Shown here piece by piece: positions 26,147 to 36,175 of a stretch of 64,000 nt of DNA (position 1 is the first letter of the stretch; the number at the start of each line of letters is the position of its first letter). The stretch spans positions 372,001 to 436,000 of the forward strand of contig LATX02000057.1 of assembly GCA_001466705.2 (NCBI GenBank). The letters are read 5' to 3'. Below the pieces are notes generated by a model, which saw only the letters and a list, made by a program, of their open reading frames with translations, had not been told where the DNA came from and searched no databases. A program made the translations under genes and the position numbers. This DNA comes from Moniliophthora roreri (taxonomy: Eukaryota; Basidiomycota; Agaricomycetes; Agaricales; Marasmiaceae).

Positions 26147-26996
26147 ATGTCTCTCACTTACGCTCACCCACCTCACCCTTCTGAGGTGCTCCGTCACCCA
26201 CTCTCCTCGGACTCTTTGTCCTTGTCCCTGAAAGGTTCCGCACCAGAGCCAGATCCACATGAATTCCCTGACTTTGACTTGGCGAAGCCTGCAGCGCCCG
26301 TTCTCTATCTTCCGCCTCTTCTTTCGTCACTACCTCCCCACGTTGCACCGTTACCAATACCGTCTGAGTACCCACCGCTAGTCACAGAGACACATCTACC
26401 AGACATTGACCCTGCCTCTCTGTCCCTACACAAAGCACTCCACCACTTCCGACCTCTCAACGACCAATATGCGTCAACACCGTACGCTGACGCTTTCAAC
26501 TGGGGCGAGCTGACCCTTCCGGAAGACGAAGAACGAGAATGGTACTGTGTCGTGTTCAGAAGTAAACGGAAAGCAGGGAGTGATGGTGGATGTGTGTTCT
26601 TGTCAAGTTGATGTCTCCGTTCACTTGCTCATAATACCACTAGCCCTTTACGAAGCAGATAAAAAGGCTCATGAAGAGGCCATTACCAATGGTGGGGTAC
26701 GTTTCTTGCATGTGCATTAAGACATGGTCCCAGTACTGATGAATGCATCCTTCCAGTTGATCATGTATTGGTATGGCATACCAAATCAAGAAACGGGAAT
26801 GAACCTCGCAACTTGCATCTGGCAGAGTCGAATGCATGCCACTGCTGCCAATTCGCGACCCCACCATATCAGAGCAATGCGGTTGGCTGCTGAGTCGTAT
26901 GAAGTTTATGACCTGGAACGATACGTGTTGAGAAAGGCTCCAGGGGAAATGGGTGTTTCTATTCTTCCGTTCACAGGTGGTAATGTTGGATGGTAG
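26147..26996 (+). CDS. UPF0643 family protein
   Basis: Conserved fungal protein of unknown biochemical role. Three exons (26147-26591, 26644-26696, 26757-26996) give 245 aa. The N-terminal 100 residues are Pro/Leu-rich. The conserved core starts near HHFRPLNDQYASTPYADAFN and WGELTLPEDEEREWYCVVFR, and continues MYWYGIPNQETGMNLATCIW, QSRMHATAANSRPHHIRAMR and AAESYEVYDLERYVLRK, ending GEMGVSILPFTGGNVGW. I recall these blocks as those of the family containing an S. pombe UPF0643 protein; the match is from memory. Both introns are short (52 and 60 bp). It ends about 350 bp before the 3' end of the GH76 gene (convergent). Confidence 0.8.
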
Positions 26997-27161
26997 ACAC
27001 AGACGGTATCGGTCTTGTTTTTGCACACCTGATGATACCCTTTATTTGCTTTCGGTACTCAGTCACCTTGCTCTCGGTTTGGAATATAGACAAGAAATGT
27101 TATTTACTTCATTGATATAGAATCTATTGCTGACGCCCGATCACGAAGGAAGCATGTGGCG

Positions 27162-27349
27162 TTACAGCTGTTTGCAAAAGTAACGACAGTCGTCGATGGC
27201 AGCTCTTTTGTTTGAAGCAATCTTGGAAAATTGACACTTTGCTCCCAGGTCTCAAGACCTCAGGCCTCAGGGGTCATTGACTCTTGTTGTGGAATCAGTC
27301 ATGGCTGTCATTAATTATCCCAGATGGTTTACAGCTGTTTACAAAAGTA
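27162..27349 (+). repeat. Pair of near-identical 20-mers flanking the GH76 3' end
   Basis: The word TTACAGCTGTTTGCAAAAGT at 27162-27181 returns as TTACAGCTGTTTACAAAAGT at 27329-27348, one mismatch in 20, spaced 167 bp. The second copy stops two bases before the GH76 stop codon. They may be a degraded duplication or paired 3'-end signals. Confidence 0.55.
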
Positions 27350-27350
27350 C

Positions 27351-29279
27351 TTAGCAAGGACCGTACTTCGCTGCAGCAACATGGGCCTTGCATCACAGTC
27401 AGCTAAGAGTAGATGTAAATAGAGTCACTCACTTCAAGTCCACTAGCTGAGGTCTTGGGTGTGAATATAGAACCACCCTTAAAAATGGTGAGTCCTTGCT
27501 GCATCTATATGACATGCAAGCATACCTGGTCAGGAGCATACCAAACACTCCCAATATCATTCTGTGCATTGGTTCCTGCAACAAAGATTAGTGCCACCTA
27601 CAGTTCAAACCCTACATGCGCATACCAAAGTGGAAGACAGCAGAAGTTTGTGAGCCAAGGAAAGAGCTGTATTTGGCATTTCGAGCAGGGTCTAAACACT
27701 AGTCAGATAGCACTACCAGAGATTCAAATGGAGACCTACCATTTGCAGCATCCAGGTAGAACTGGAGGTGTTTGGTCCAAAGTCCCTTCAGAATGGTAGG
27801 TTACTGTAATTGAGGCTCTTTTTTTTTTTTACCTACTTTGAAGATTTGCTTTGAACAAAAAATACATTTAGCAAGTGCAGGAGCATTTGGATTTTAGGTA
27901 CTGATTCACCTGATCTTGGTTGCAGACAGCACCCCCAGAAGCCACATTGTCACAAGACTCTTGTAGAATGTTATTTGTAGTCAGGTGTGAAATAGTGGCA
28001 TCCAGTGTTTTCTCAGCCTCTGCTAGCAGAGAGGTATCTCTGGTGGCAACAGCCAGATTGGCAAGACCAGAAGCAATGACACCCTATCCAAACATGAGCT
28101 AAAAGGGCCTAAGTAATAATTAAGCCACAAAAAACCTGATTGTATGTCCAAGTGGTCTGTAACATGTTAGCATGAAGGAAGCCCAATAGCTTGAAGTTAC
28201 CCACCTGCCCATTGTTAGCACAATTATCTGTTAGACCATCATTCCACAGATTGTCAGAGTTACGCATTCCTGAGTTCTTCACTGAGTATGTGTTTAAGGA
28301 ACAGTGTTCATTCTAGAGTCTATGTTGCTTACACCAGTTCCATGTCTGGTAGAGGACAACAGTGTGAGTAGTATTCACACACAGGAAATTTTGACACAAG
28401 CTAACCTTTTTAGCATTATCAAGATAGGTTTGACCATGGCCTCGCAGGTAGCCCTGGGCTGACAGAAGCAAGAAGAGTTCATTTGTGATGGCATTCTTGT
28501 ATGTATGAGCAGTAGACCACCAAACTAAGGAAGATGGTCAATTGCTATTTGGGTGATAGAGAACAGTAAAGGATACACATACCACCACCCCCACAATGAT
28601 CATCCCATTGACCAGCAATTATATTATAGATTTTATCTGCACTGTTCTGTTGCAAATCATCAGAACATGTCCACAGAAGCTAAGGGCACGGAACAGACAA
28701 GGAATGCACTATTGGATAGCCCACGTGCAGCTTTGTAGTCTGCCATCTTCCAAAGAGCTAGCACAATCCACTTGAGCGACGATGAGTAATGATGCGTAGT
28801 AGGCCAGGACCAAAACATACGCCAGCGTCATCATTGCTACCACCGAGAAAAGAATTCCAGTTCGTGTTAGCATTGTTCGCAGCGCGCCCAAGGTAGGAGT
28901 TGTCCGCAATAGAACGGAAGTCATCTGTACCAGTAGCCAGCATCAAGTTGTGAAGGTCCTCCAGAGTATTCTGATTGATCATCGGGTCAGGTCAAAACAC
29001 ATGTCATAGGTCAAGGAACAATCACTCACTGCATCTGTCCACAGTGAACCACCATTGAGTTGCCCAGTGCCAGAGTTGTAGTAATGGTCTTGCAAGCGGT
29101 GGGCAACACTCTGAAAGTTGTCAGAATTGATAATGATCCGAGCCACAAGAGGGACGTACGAGGGCGATGTTTAACGTTGCTGCACACTGTGCACGTTTGT
29201 CAGCGGGTGGATGGAGTGCTAGCACAGTACTAGCAAACGCGACAAGAAGGGTCGTGTATATGAAAGATGGGCGTATCAT
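27351..29279 (-). CDS. Secreted GH76 alpha-1,6-mannanase-like protein
   Basis: Predicted endo-alpha-1,6-mannosidase or transglycosylase of the Dfg5/Dcw1 type acting in the cell wall. Fifteen exons on the minus strand sum to 377 aa; exon 1 is 29279-29160 and exon 15 is 27386-27351. The N-terminus MIRPSFIYTTLLVAFASTVL is a signal peptide. Family blocks: LNGGSLWTDANTLEDLHNLM, NWNSFLGGSNDDAG, WIVLALWKMADYKAARG, IAGQWDDHCGGGVWWSTAHT, the paired-Asp-like stretch RNSDNLWNDGLTDNCANNGQ, TTWTYNQGVIASGLANLA, NDIGSVWYAPDQGGSIFTPK and a final HVAAAKYGPC. Exons 7 and 9 are only 13 and 21 nt. The intron at 27786-27909 is long (124 nt) and its acceptor shortens a usually longer loop before GLWTKHLQ. No GPI tail is seen, so it is likely secreted. 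Most of the gene is CpG-depleted. Confidence 0.88.
27421..28680. other. CpG-depleted block inside the GH76 gene
   Basis: Counting by eye, this 1260-bp block contains only four CG dinucleotides, where about 60 would be expected from its base composition. It is correspondingly full of TG and CA. The sequence just left (27361-27370) and right (28690 on, including exons 1-4) has ordinary CpG frequency. Exons and introns are equally affected while the reading frame stays intact. Confidence 0.85.
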
Positions 29280-30606
29280 GGCAATGGAAACACTTCAATG
29301 ACCCAACTCATGAAAGTAGTCACATTTATACTGTCCCTGTGGTAATCGCGTTGGTTTCTCTTCGGCTCTAACCTGAAACATCTGTGTAATTGCATCTCGA
29401 TTGAAGATGTATCAGGCCATGAGTAAGCGTCAGGATAACAGAAACGAGGGAGATGGATGCCTCAGATGACGCTAAAGCACATGGAAAAGTCAGTTATTTT
29501 CGAAGAAGGTGGAGTGGTTCTGTCGAGGAAGCCTCATCACGTTGGACAAAAGGCTTTATGATGAGCGAAGCCCCGAGCACAAATGACAGCACATTTCTGA
29601 TGTATCCAGCCGAATCTTGTGAAAACGAGAGCCCATCGTGGTACCGAGTCAAAACGAGCCGCTGAATTCCCGATTTCTTTCCCTTCGGACGGCCTCTCTT
29701 TGGCTCGATCAGACTCGATCTCACTATCTCAAAGTCTCGTCGCTGACTGAGTAAGTGGTTGTGCAGGTAACAAGATCTAGTGGAATCGAGCGCCGTATAG
29801 ATAATTAAGAATGTAATATAGTATCTAGTGTATTCGAGTGTCCTATGTACTGTGGCGAAAAATCATACGATTTGAATGTTTTATTTTCCAGCTGCCGTTC
29901 ATTTACCTGCTCAGGCTAGATTACACTAGATTTGGCTCTGACGCAAATCAAATGACTTATACACAGTGACGATGGCGAACAAAAAGGAAGAGATGACCTG
30001 GGAAGAAATTGGTCTGTTAAAGGAATATTCATCTTTGAGTGATTAACTTGCCTTCCTTCTGAACCCATGGGCCGTCCACAAGTTGTTCAAATATTCATTG
30101 TTCCCTTTGAATTGACGCTACTTGATATCATGGACACCCTGCCAGAGCTCGCCAAATTTGACCGGTTGACCCGCGACAGCTTTCTACTGATGCCATGTCT
30201 TCACCGGAACCGCTTAAAAGCTCCATATGATGGTAGATTCAACGGTTTCTCTAGAGAGGACTTTGGCCTGGAAGAACTTGTTTTGGGGTTGTTCAGCAAC
30301 AGCAATTTGGCTGTACCAGCAGGCTGAGTGACTCCGAGGACGCATGCAATATTGGCGATGTTTGGCCTTGTTATTAAGGTCATGGTTCATTTTGCAACCA
30401 GCCTCGAGGCCGAACCTCTGCAATTTCCTTGATCTCAGCGACATCCCTCATAACCTATCTTCTTTCCCTTTGGTTTAATTCTCTGTCTGTATTACCCCCG
30501 GAATTTTCACTATTCCCATCTTCAACTCTCTCGACAAGTTCCAGCTAGTCAACGACTTTTTCACATCTTCAAACTCTGCAGCTTCTTCTGTCTGTTCAAC
30601 ACGGCA
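29280..30606. other. Divergent intergenic region, no gene seen
   Basis: About 1.3 kb between the starts of the GH76 gene (minus) and the next plus-strand gene, so it contains both promoters. Open frames at 29453-29665 and 30067-30327 have no motif or splice partners. The last 150 bp before 30607 are C/T-rich, as is common in leaders of fungal genes. Confidence 0.5.
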
Positions 30607-33600
30607 ATGTCTGCCCTGGGATCTGGAGAAGGTTTAAAACCTATTTTGATGCGTTCATCGACACCTGGTGAGTCTAGAAGTCCTCGCTCTTCCAAACATT
30701 AATTAACTTACATCTGCGTTCAGCGCCAAACGAGAAAGGTATTTTGGAATGTTGGAACGTCATTGGAACTTTGCTCTGACGCTCGGCCTAGTTATGACAT
30801 ACTTGGAAAGCATGTCTCGTGAGGAAGCAGATAGTTCGCCACCTGCTTCGATCGTCGATCATGAAGAATACCAAAGTAACAGAAGTGGCTCGCAGCGTCC
30901 TGTAAACGGCGGTATCTATTCACCGCACAAGAGCCAGAGCAGCCAACTGCGTGATCTCGCAGCTTCACCAGTCAGCTATCGTAATATGGGTCAGGTCGAG
31001 GACGGGGAAGAGGATGGGGACGCAGATTCTCTGGAGCAGCAAAGGTCAGAGGGTGGCGATACAGTTTTGCCGGTGGTACGAGTGTTTTGTCTTGCGTCCA
31101 AATCGACATTTACTGATACGCCTAAAAGCCTGAACCAGGTCCCCATGATCCACCAGGTCCCCATTACGAGTCGTATGATTCAGGTCCTTCCTTCGGCAAT
31201 TTTGGCCCACTTCCAACAGATGACTATCCAACACAGACCCAAAATCCCTATGGATTTAACAACTGGGGCGTAAGTATTCTGGATCTCGCCATTCCAGACA
31301 TCAACTCACCGTGTCCCGCTACAGAACCAATGGAACGGAGATACCGTGAAAGCTGAAACGCCATGGAAGATGAATACCGCTCCATCCCAATCCGGACTCA
31401 CCCCTGGTTACGCCAAAGTTCCTCTCCCAGAATCAGTAGCCTCTCCTAGGGCGACGTCAGTCGGCATTGCTGTCGAAAGTCCATCCAGCAAGTCTCGTAC
31501 GCAGTCTAGAGCCTCTCGCAAGCCATCAGAAGCCAATCATTCCCCGCCTATGGTGAGTGGTCCTGCTTTCCGGCTTGGTAGCAAAGGGATTGAAGGACCC
31601 CCATGACAGTCTCCCAAGAGTACCTCCCGCACAGCGTCTAAAACTCCGAAGTTAGAGTCAGAACGACCGCTTTCTCCACCCATGTCACAGAAATCTCGGG
31701 CTACTGCAAAATCGCGAGGAGAAACGGAGAAGGGCACAGCTTATCCACCGCTACCTGAGAGCAGGTTTGGTGGAGAAGGGACGACGTACGAAAGCCCTGC
31801 ATCGCCCACGCGTTCAAGAGCGGCAAGGTCTAAAGCGCCATCCGTATCTCCTTCCGATTCCCTGTCCCAGATTAGAAGCAAACCGTCGAGAAAGGAAGCC
31901 TCAAACGTGATGCGAAACGAGGCGAACGGAGCAGAATTTTCTCCTCGGAGTGGCACTCGGCAAGTGCCTCCCAATGGGAATGGTGAGTCCGTTGGCACGC
32001 GTAATTAGACTTTTTGATCTGATAAGTCCGTTTTGTTTCACCCTTTCACCAGCTCGAGGTCCCATGTCTGCTGGGGGCTATTCTCATCAAAGCAGACCTT
32101 TCTCTCCCTATCGACACGCACCTACCACTGAGGACCTCCTTAATGCTGCCATTCGTGGTCGTGCTTTGGTAATACCTGAAGAGGCAGAACCAGAGAAAGC
32201 GCCTTCGGTTGCGCCGTCCAAAGTCTCCAAGGCACCTTCTGCTGCATCTTCCGCCAGCCCTTCACAGAAACCAAGAAGTGAAGCCCGATCCCAAGCGAAG
32301 TCCACAGTGAAAGCTCCTTCTGTTGCAGCATCTCAACATACAGCAGGTACTCGGCATACAGTAGGTACTCGGCATACAGCAGGTTCTCGGAAAAAGGATG
32401 GAACAGCCACGCCCACACCATCCCGCGTCCGTTCACCTGATCCGAATGAGTTGAATGAAGAGGAAGCGCGTATCGTCGAGAGGGCGTTGGCCTCCGCCAC
32501 TCGAACACCGCGAACTTCATACTATTCTCCTTCTGTGATCGATGCGGAATTGGCTGAAAGTAACTTTCATGATATGGATTTGTGCATTTTGCTACACCAA
32601 CTCAAGGCGCCTCAGACCCATGAACTTGTGCGGAAAGTCATTTTGAAGGCAGTCAAACAAAGAATGAAGAAGCTACGAATGGCTTATGACAACGAGGTGC
32701 GTGTTTTCGAGCACCTTCTTCAATATCTTACTGACTTGCTCTAGTCTATTAAACAGTATCAGAAGACTCATCACGACCATGTTCCTCCCATTATGGAGGA
32801 ACAACAACACAGTGATGTACGTTATTTGGTACATTTCGGTATCGTCCCGCTGACAAGCTACCAGGAACCACCCAAATGGGCAGCGGATCTAAAGCGAGAA
32901 ATCCTTCTTATGCAACAGCGTATTGAGAGTCTTGGTCCTAAAATCGAGAATCTGCGACCTATTCAGACACAACCGTTTGATGAGCCCTCCAAGTTCTATG
33001 ACGGTGACGAGGAATACACACAGACCCCGGTTACTCAAACGGTCAATATCCGTACCCAAGCCACAGGCACTATGGCTGAATCGATGTATCAACCGGGGAC
33101 TGACATACTCGTAGACGAGGAGCAGATTCCTGAAGAAGAAGAGTTTGAGGGCGAAGATGAAACTGCTACGGAGCGAAGGTTCCCCGCACCACCTTCCAAC
33201 AACGCCTACATGCTCGTTGATGGACGTGATGATTCTCCCGGTCAACAGTTCCTGGAGGAAGAGCTGTATAAACTGCGACAACGACCTTCCGCCGATGGTG
33301 CAGGGGAGACTACATGGGATGTACGTCGTTCTGACGTTGAAGACGAGGAATACGACCGGGAGACAGCTCCAGCTGTTGCACGGACTATCCCGGAATCTGA
33401 AGGTGGCGATTATGAAGATCACGAACACCAAACGGAGTCTGCTGCCCCGGCCGCTCCTCATGCGGACGGTAGTTCTCGTAGCGTCGTATCTCAGCAACAG
33501 CAACTTTGGAGTACTCCCGAGTACAACGATCCTCAACAGAGCTTTCCGCCCTGGCAGAAGATTCATCAGCGCCTTCTCAGTTGGGCCATGATCTGGCCGC

Positions 33601-34396
33601 TGAAGGAGCTTGATGAGGCTTTGAACAGTACAACTAGGGGTCATCAAGTTAATGAAGTTGCGATGAGTATCTGGTCGACGCAGACGTACAAACGCTATGT
33701 GCGCTCTCGTATGACGGACACTCCGCAAGGCGTCGTCGATCGCTTGTTCGTTCCACCAAACATGGCAGACGCCATCAGCAATGCTGTCTTCAATGGTCGA
33801 CATGGTGACGCTTGTGGTATGTTACGGGATTTGTGGGGTCCTTTCGGCTTACAGGGAATGCCGCGTTTACTTGTCGTGCTCGCTAAGCATCGTTCCGATG
33901 AGAATCATTGGGTAGTACACAGGTCTGGGTCCTCTTACTAGAAACGAACCTCGATACTGATTTGCTCTTTATAAGGTTCTCTTTGCCTGATGGTTCTTTA
34001 ACTACATATGACTCGTATCCAGAACGAACGCTGCCGGATGGAAGGGTAGGTATCATGTCATCGTAGCTGAGAGTTAGAACTTACAAACGCCGTTAGCCTC
34101 TTGGATGGTGGTTTGCAATTCGAATTGCCTGGCCTAACGCAATTTACCCAAGCCCAGATCATCTCATGCAGAAGATGGTCCGTCTCCATCGACCTATGCA
34201 GTTGCCTATTGACAATTCTGTTGCTGCCGGAGGCATTTGGAGAAACATCCTTATGGGATCGCGAGCGGAGAGAAGTCTTGATCTCGAAAGGTTACGGGAC
34301 CTCATCAACACGGAGGTGAAGAATCTGCGCCAGAGAAAGCAGCTCGGCAAGCTTTCCATCAACGCACCACGACCAACCTGGGAAGACATGAGTTAG
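30607..34396 (+). CDS. Large Arg/Ser-rich protein with possible inactive Ulp1-like C-terminal domain
   Basis: Eleven exons give 1081 aa; exon 2 (30724-30738) has just 15 nt and codes part of APNEK. Residues up to about 480 are disordered, rich in Ser, Arg, Lys and Pro, with three 18-nt tandem units coding HTAGTR/HTVGTR. A helical conserved part follows (MDLCILLHQLKAPQTHELVR, ILKAVKQRMKKLRMAYDNE, then LKREILLMQQRIESLGPKIE) and an acidic linker. The C-terminal third is compact: WQKIHQRLLSWAMIWPLKEL, FVPPNMADAISNAVFN, NHWVVHRFSLPDGSLTTYDS, LGWWFAIRIAWPN and MQLPIDNSVAAGGIWRNILM. The order His-Trp, Tyr-Asp-Ser, then Gln and a Gly-rich helix start resembles C48/Ulp1 proteases, but the position of the usual Asp-Cys-Gly has no Cys. 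That fold is an inference; otherwise a basidiomycete protein of unknown function. Confidence 0.75.
32340..32390 (+). repeat. 18-bp tandem repeat, 2.8 units, in coding sequence
   Basis: The unit ACAGCAGGTACTCGGCAT occurs at 32340-32357, again with one change at 32358-32375, and as a partial third copy to 32390. It encodes the HTAGTR-like repeats of the flanking protein and keeps the reading frame. Confidence 0.85.
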
Positions 34397-35453
34397 TTGA
34401 CTGCTTATCGACACCCTGGAAGATCATTTGTGTAATTTATCTTTTCTTCTCTGTTTACCCTCCGCACGCGATACCTCCTACATCCTATATTGCTTTACCC
34501 TTGCTTTCTTTCCTTTACTTACGGGATGGACACCACACCAAATGGTAAGGTGAATGACATGAGAGATCTCGCTTACGTTTTTCTTCAACATGTTTTCGCT
34601 TGTATCATTGTAGGACGCGCCTTCTGGTCTTGTTGATTATATAGTAGATTTAAGAATCTTTGTGTATGGATGATAGGAATATACTATTTTGATATCAGCT
34701 ACGGTCTACCTGAAGAACATAAAGTGGGAGGTACCCGAGACCTCGCTATACCGATTACAATGATGGCTTCAGAGGCTGCTGTGACCATCATCTTTATCTG
34801 AAGGAGATCCCACAATAGCTATGACTTCGAATTCTTTTTTAGCTTCTCAGCCTTCCTAGTGGAGCGAGGGACAGCGCGAAACTCGAAAGATACGGCCGTA
34901 TCAAGAATCGGTTACGCCTATAACAAGCACGATGATCTTGAAGGCCATTGCGGTAAGGTCTTATGTCCTCATGAAGTTGAGCTGTGTTATCTTTGGTTCA
35001 CAATCCAGCGTCTCAATGCAGCTCTTAATGCAATGCCGAGCGCCGACAAGTTTGGAAGCAGAAGATGGGATCATGGGAGTCAACCAGGAGTCAATAGACT
35101 TTATCAAAGTACCTTTTAATCTCATCCATTTGCATGATAGCAGTCAATTGTTCGCTGGTCCAGGTTGCAAAGTCACACCAAAAAGTCGTTTATCGTCGGT
35201 ATTAGAGAATACCTAAAAGGTCGATAATACAGGTTTGGTATCAAGCTGTGCACGCAATCCTATACGTGCATATTGTTTGACCACGTCTGTCTAATGTTAT
35301 TCACGAATCTGGATGCTAAAATGTAACATGTCAAGACTGAGTGGCTCAAATTCAAGGTATGAGTACACACTTTGTCACTGTCAAGTCATCGAGGAGGCCC
35401 AATTAACCCAGTGTATCCTGCTCCAAACGGCGAAACCAACCCATGAAGGGATT
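34397..35453. other. Intergenic region, no gene seen
   Basis: About 1.06 kb holding the 3' ends of a plus-strand and a minus-strand gene. An imperfect inverted repeat with arms ATGATGG/CCATCAT lies near 34760-34791. Overlapping open frames at 34859-35216 have no recognisable motif. Confidence 0.45.
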
Positions 35454-35755
35454 TCATAGGTTCCCCATCACAGCAGTAAGATCGTGCACAGACACCGTTT
35501 GCGTGTTTTGAGGCGAAGTAGAAGGATGTGCTGGTGTCATCTACAATGATCTCAGCAAACTTTTCACAAAAATGGTGTTCAGTACACACGCACCTGGTAC
35601 AATATATGGGTTTGACTGTCGAGTGATTCTCGGAGTTCAGCATTCTTAAACTTCATCTTGCAGACATCCATTTTGCTCCTTTTCTGTACAGCCTGTTTGA
35701 GGGCGTTTTGCTTGCTTTTGATATCTCCCGATTTCGTTTTCCTGTTCTTCGCCAT
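35454..35755 (-). CDS. Small basic hypothetical protein (82 aa)
   Basis: Two exons on the minus strand, 35755-35594 and 35540-35454, joined by a 53-nt intron with a GTGCGT donor and a TTGTAG acceptor. The N-terminus is highly basic (MAKNRKTKSGDIKSKQNALK, QAVQKRSKMDVCKMKFKNAE) and the end is VHDLTAVMGNL. The spliced frame, the good splice signals and the nuclear or nucleolar-type basic start argue that it is real. Composition suggests an RNA- or ribosome-associated small protein, but no family is recognised, so no function is assigned. It lies alone between larger genes. Confidence 0.5.
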
Positions 35756-36175
35756 CGGGGGAGAGAGCAGGCTGACGTAATAAAGACTCGAACTTTTCGC
35801 TTCAAGCTCGCTGAACGTAATTCTCAACTTCAATTGCTCTGGAAGAATTAGACGACTCGTAATTATATACTATCAGACGTCGAGGTACAAATCTAATACA
35901 GGAGGGAGTAAAATGCGACGCGATTGCAATTTGCATGCCATGCGTGAAACGAGAAGGCAATGGGGTATGCTCCTAAAAGCTTGAAGAAAAAATGGTACAA
36001 ATGACGATGACTTGACATTGATAATGAGAGAAGTGCGAAGTAATGCAATGTGCGATGATATGTACGTATAGTGTTCCATGGGAAATGCAAAACGATGATG
36101 AGGATGCTAGGGGTATCTCGGATATGCAAACGGTCATGAGGACGTTGTGAAGAGGGGGAGTGGAGGAGAGGTTGC
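35756..36175. other. Intergenic region, no gene seen
   Basis: About 420 bp between two minus-strand genes: the promoter of the small basic protein gene and the 3' flank of the kinase gene. Open frames here are short and lack motifs. Confidence 0.5.

Noticed and set aside
32889..33803. 304-codon minus-strand open frame
   Set aside because: It is antisense to a well-supported exon and has no motifs; such long shadows arise from the codon use of the real gene.
33817..33854. Possible 38-nt intron GTATGT...TTACAG in the pseudo-protease gene
   Set aside because: Removing it shifts the frame away from GMPRLLVVLAKH and NHWVVHR, which are continuous when it is kept.
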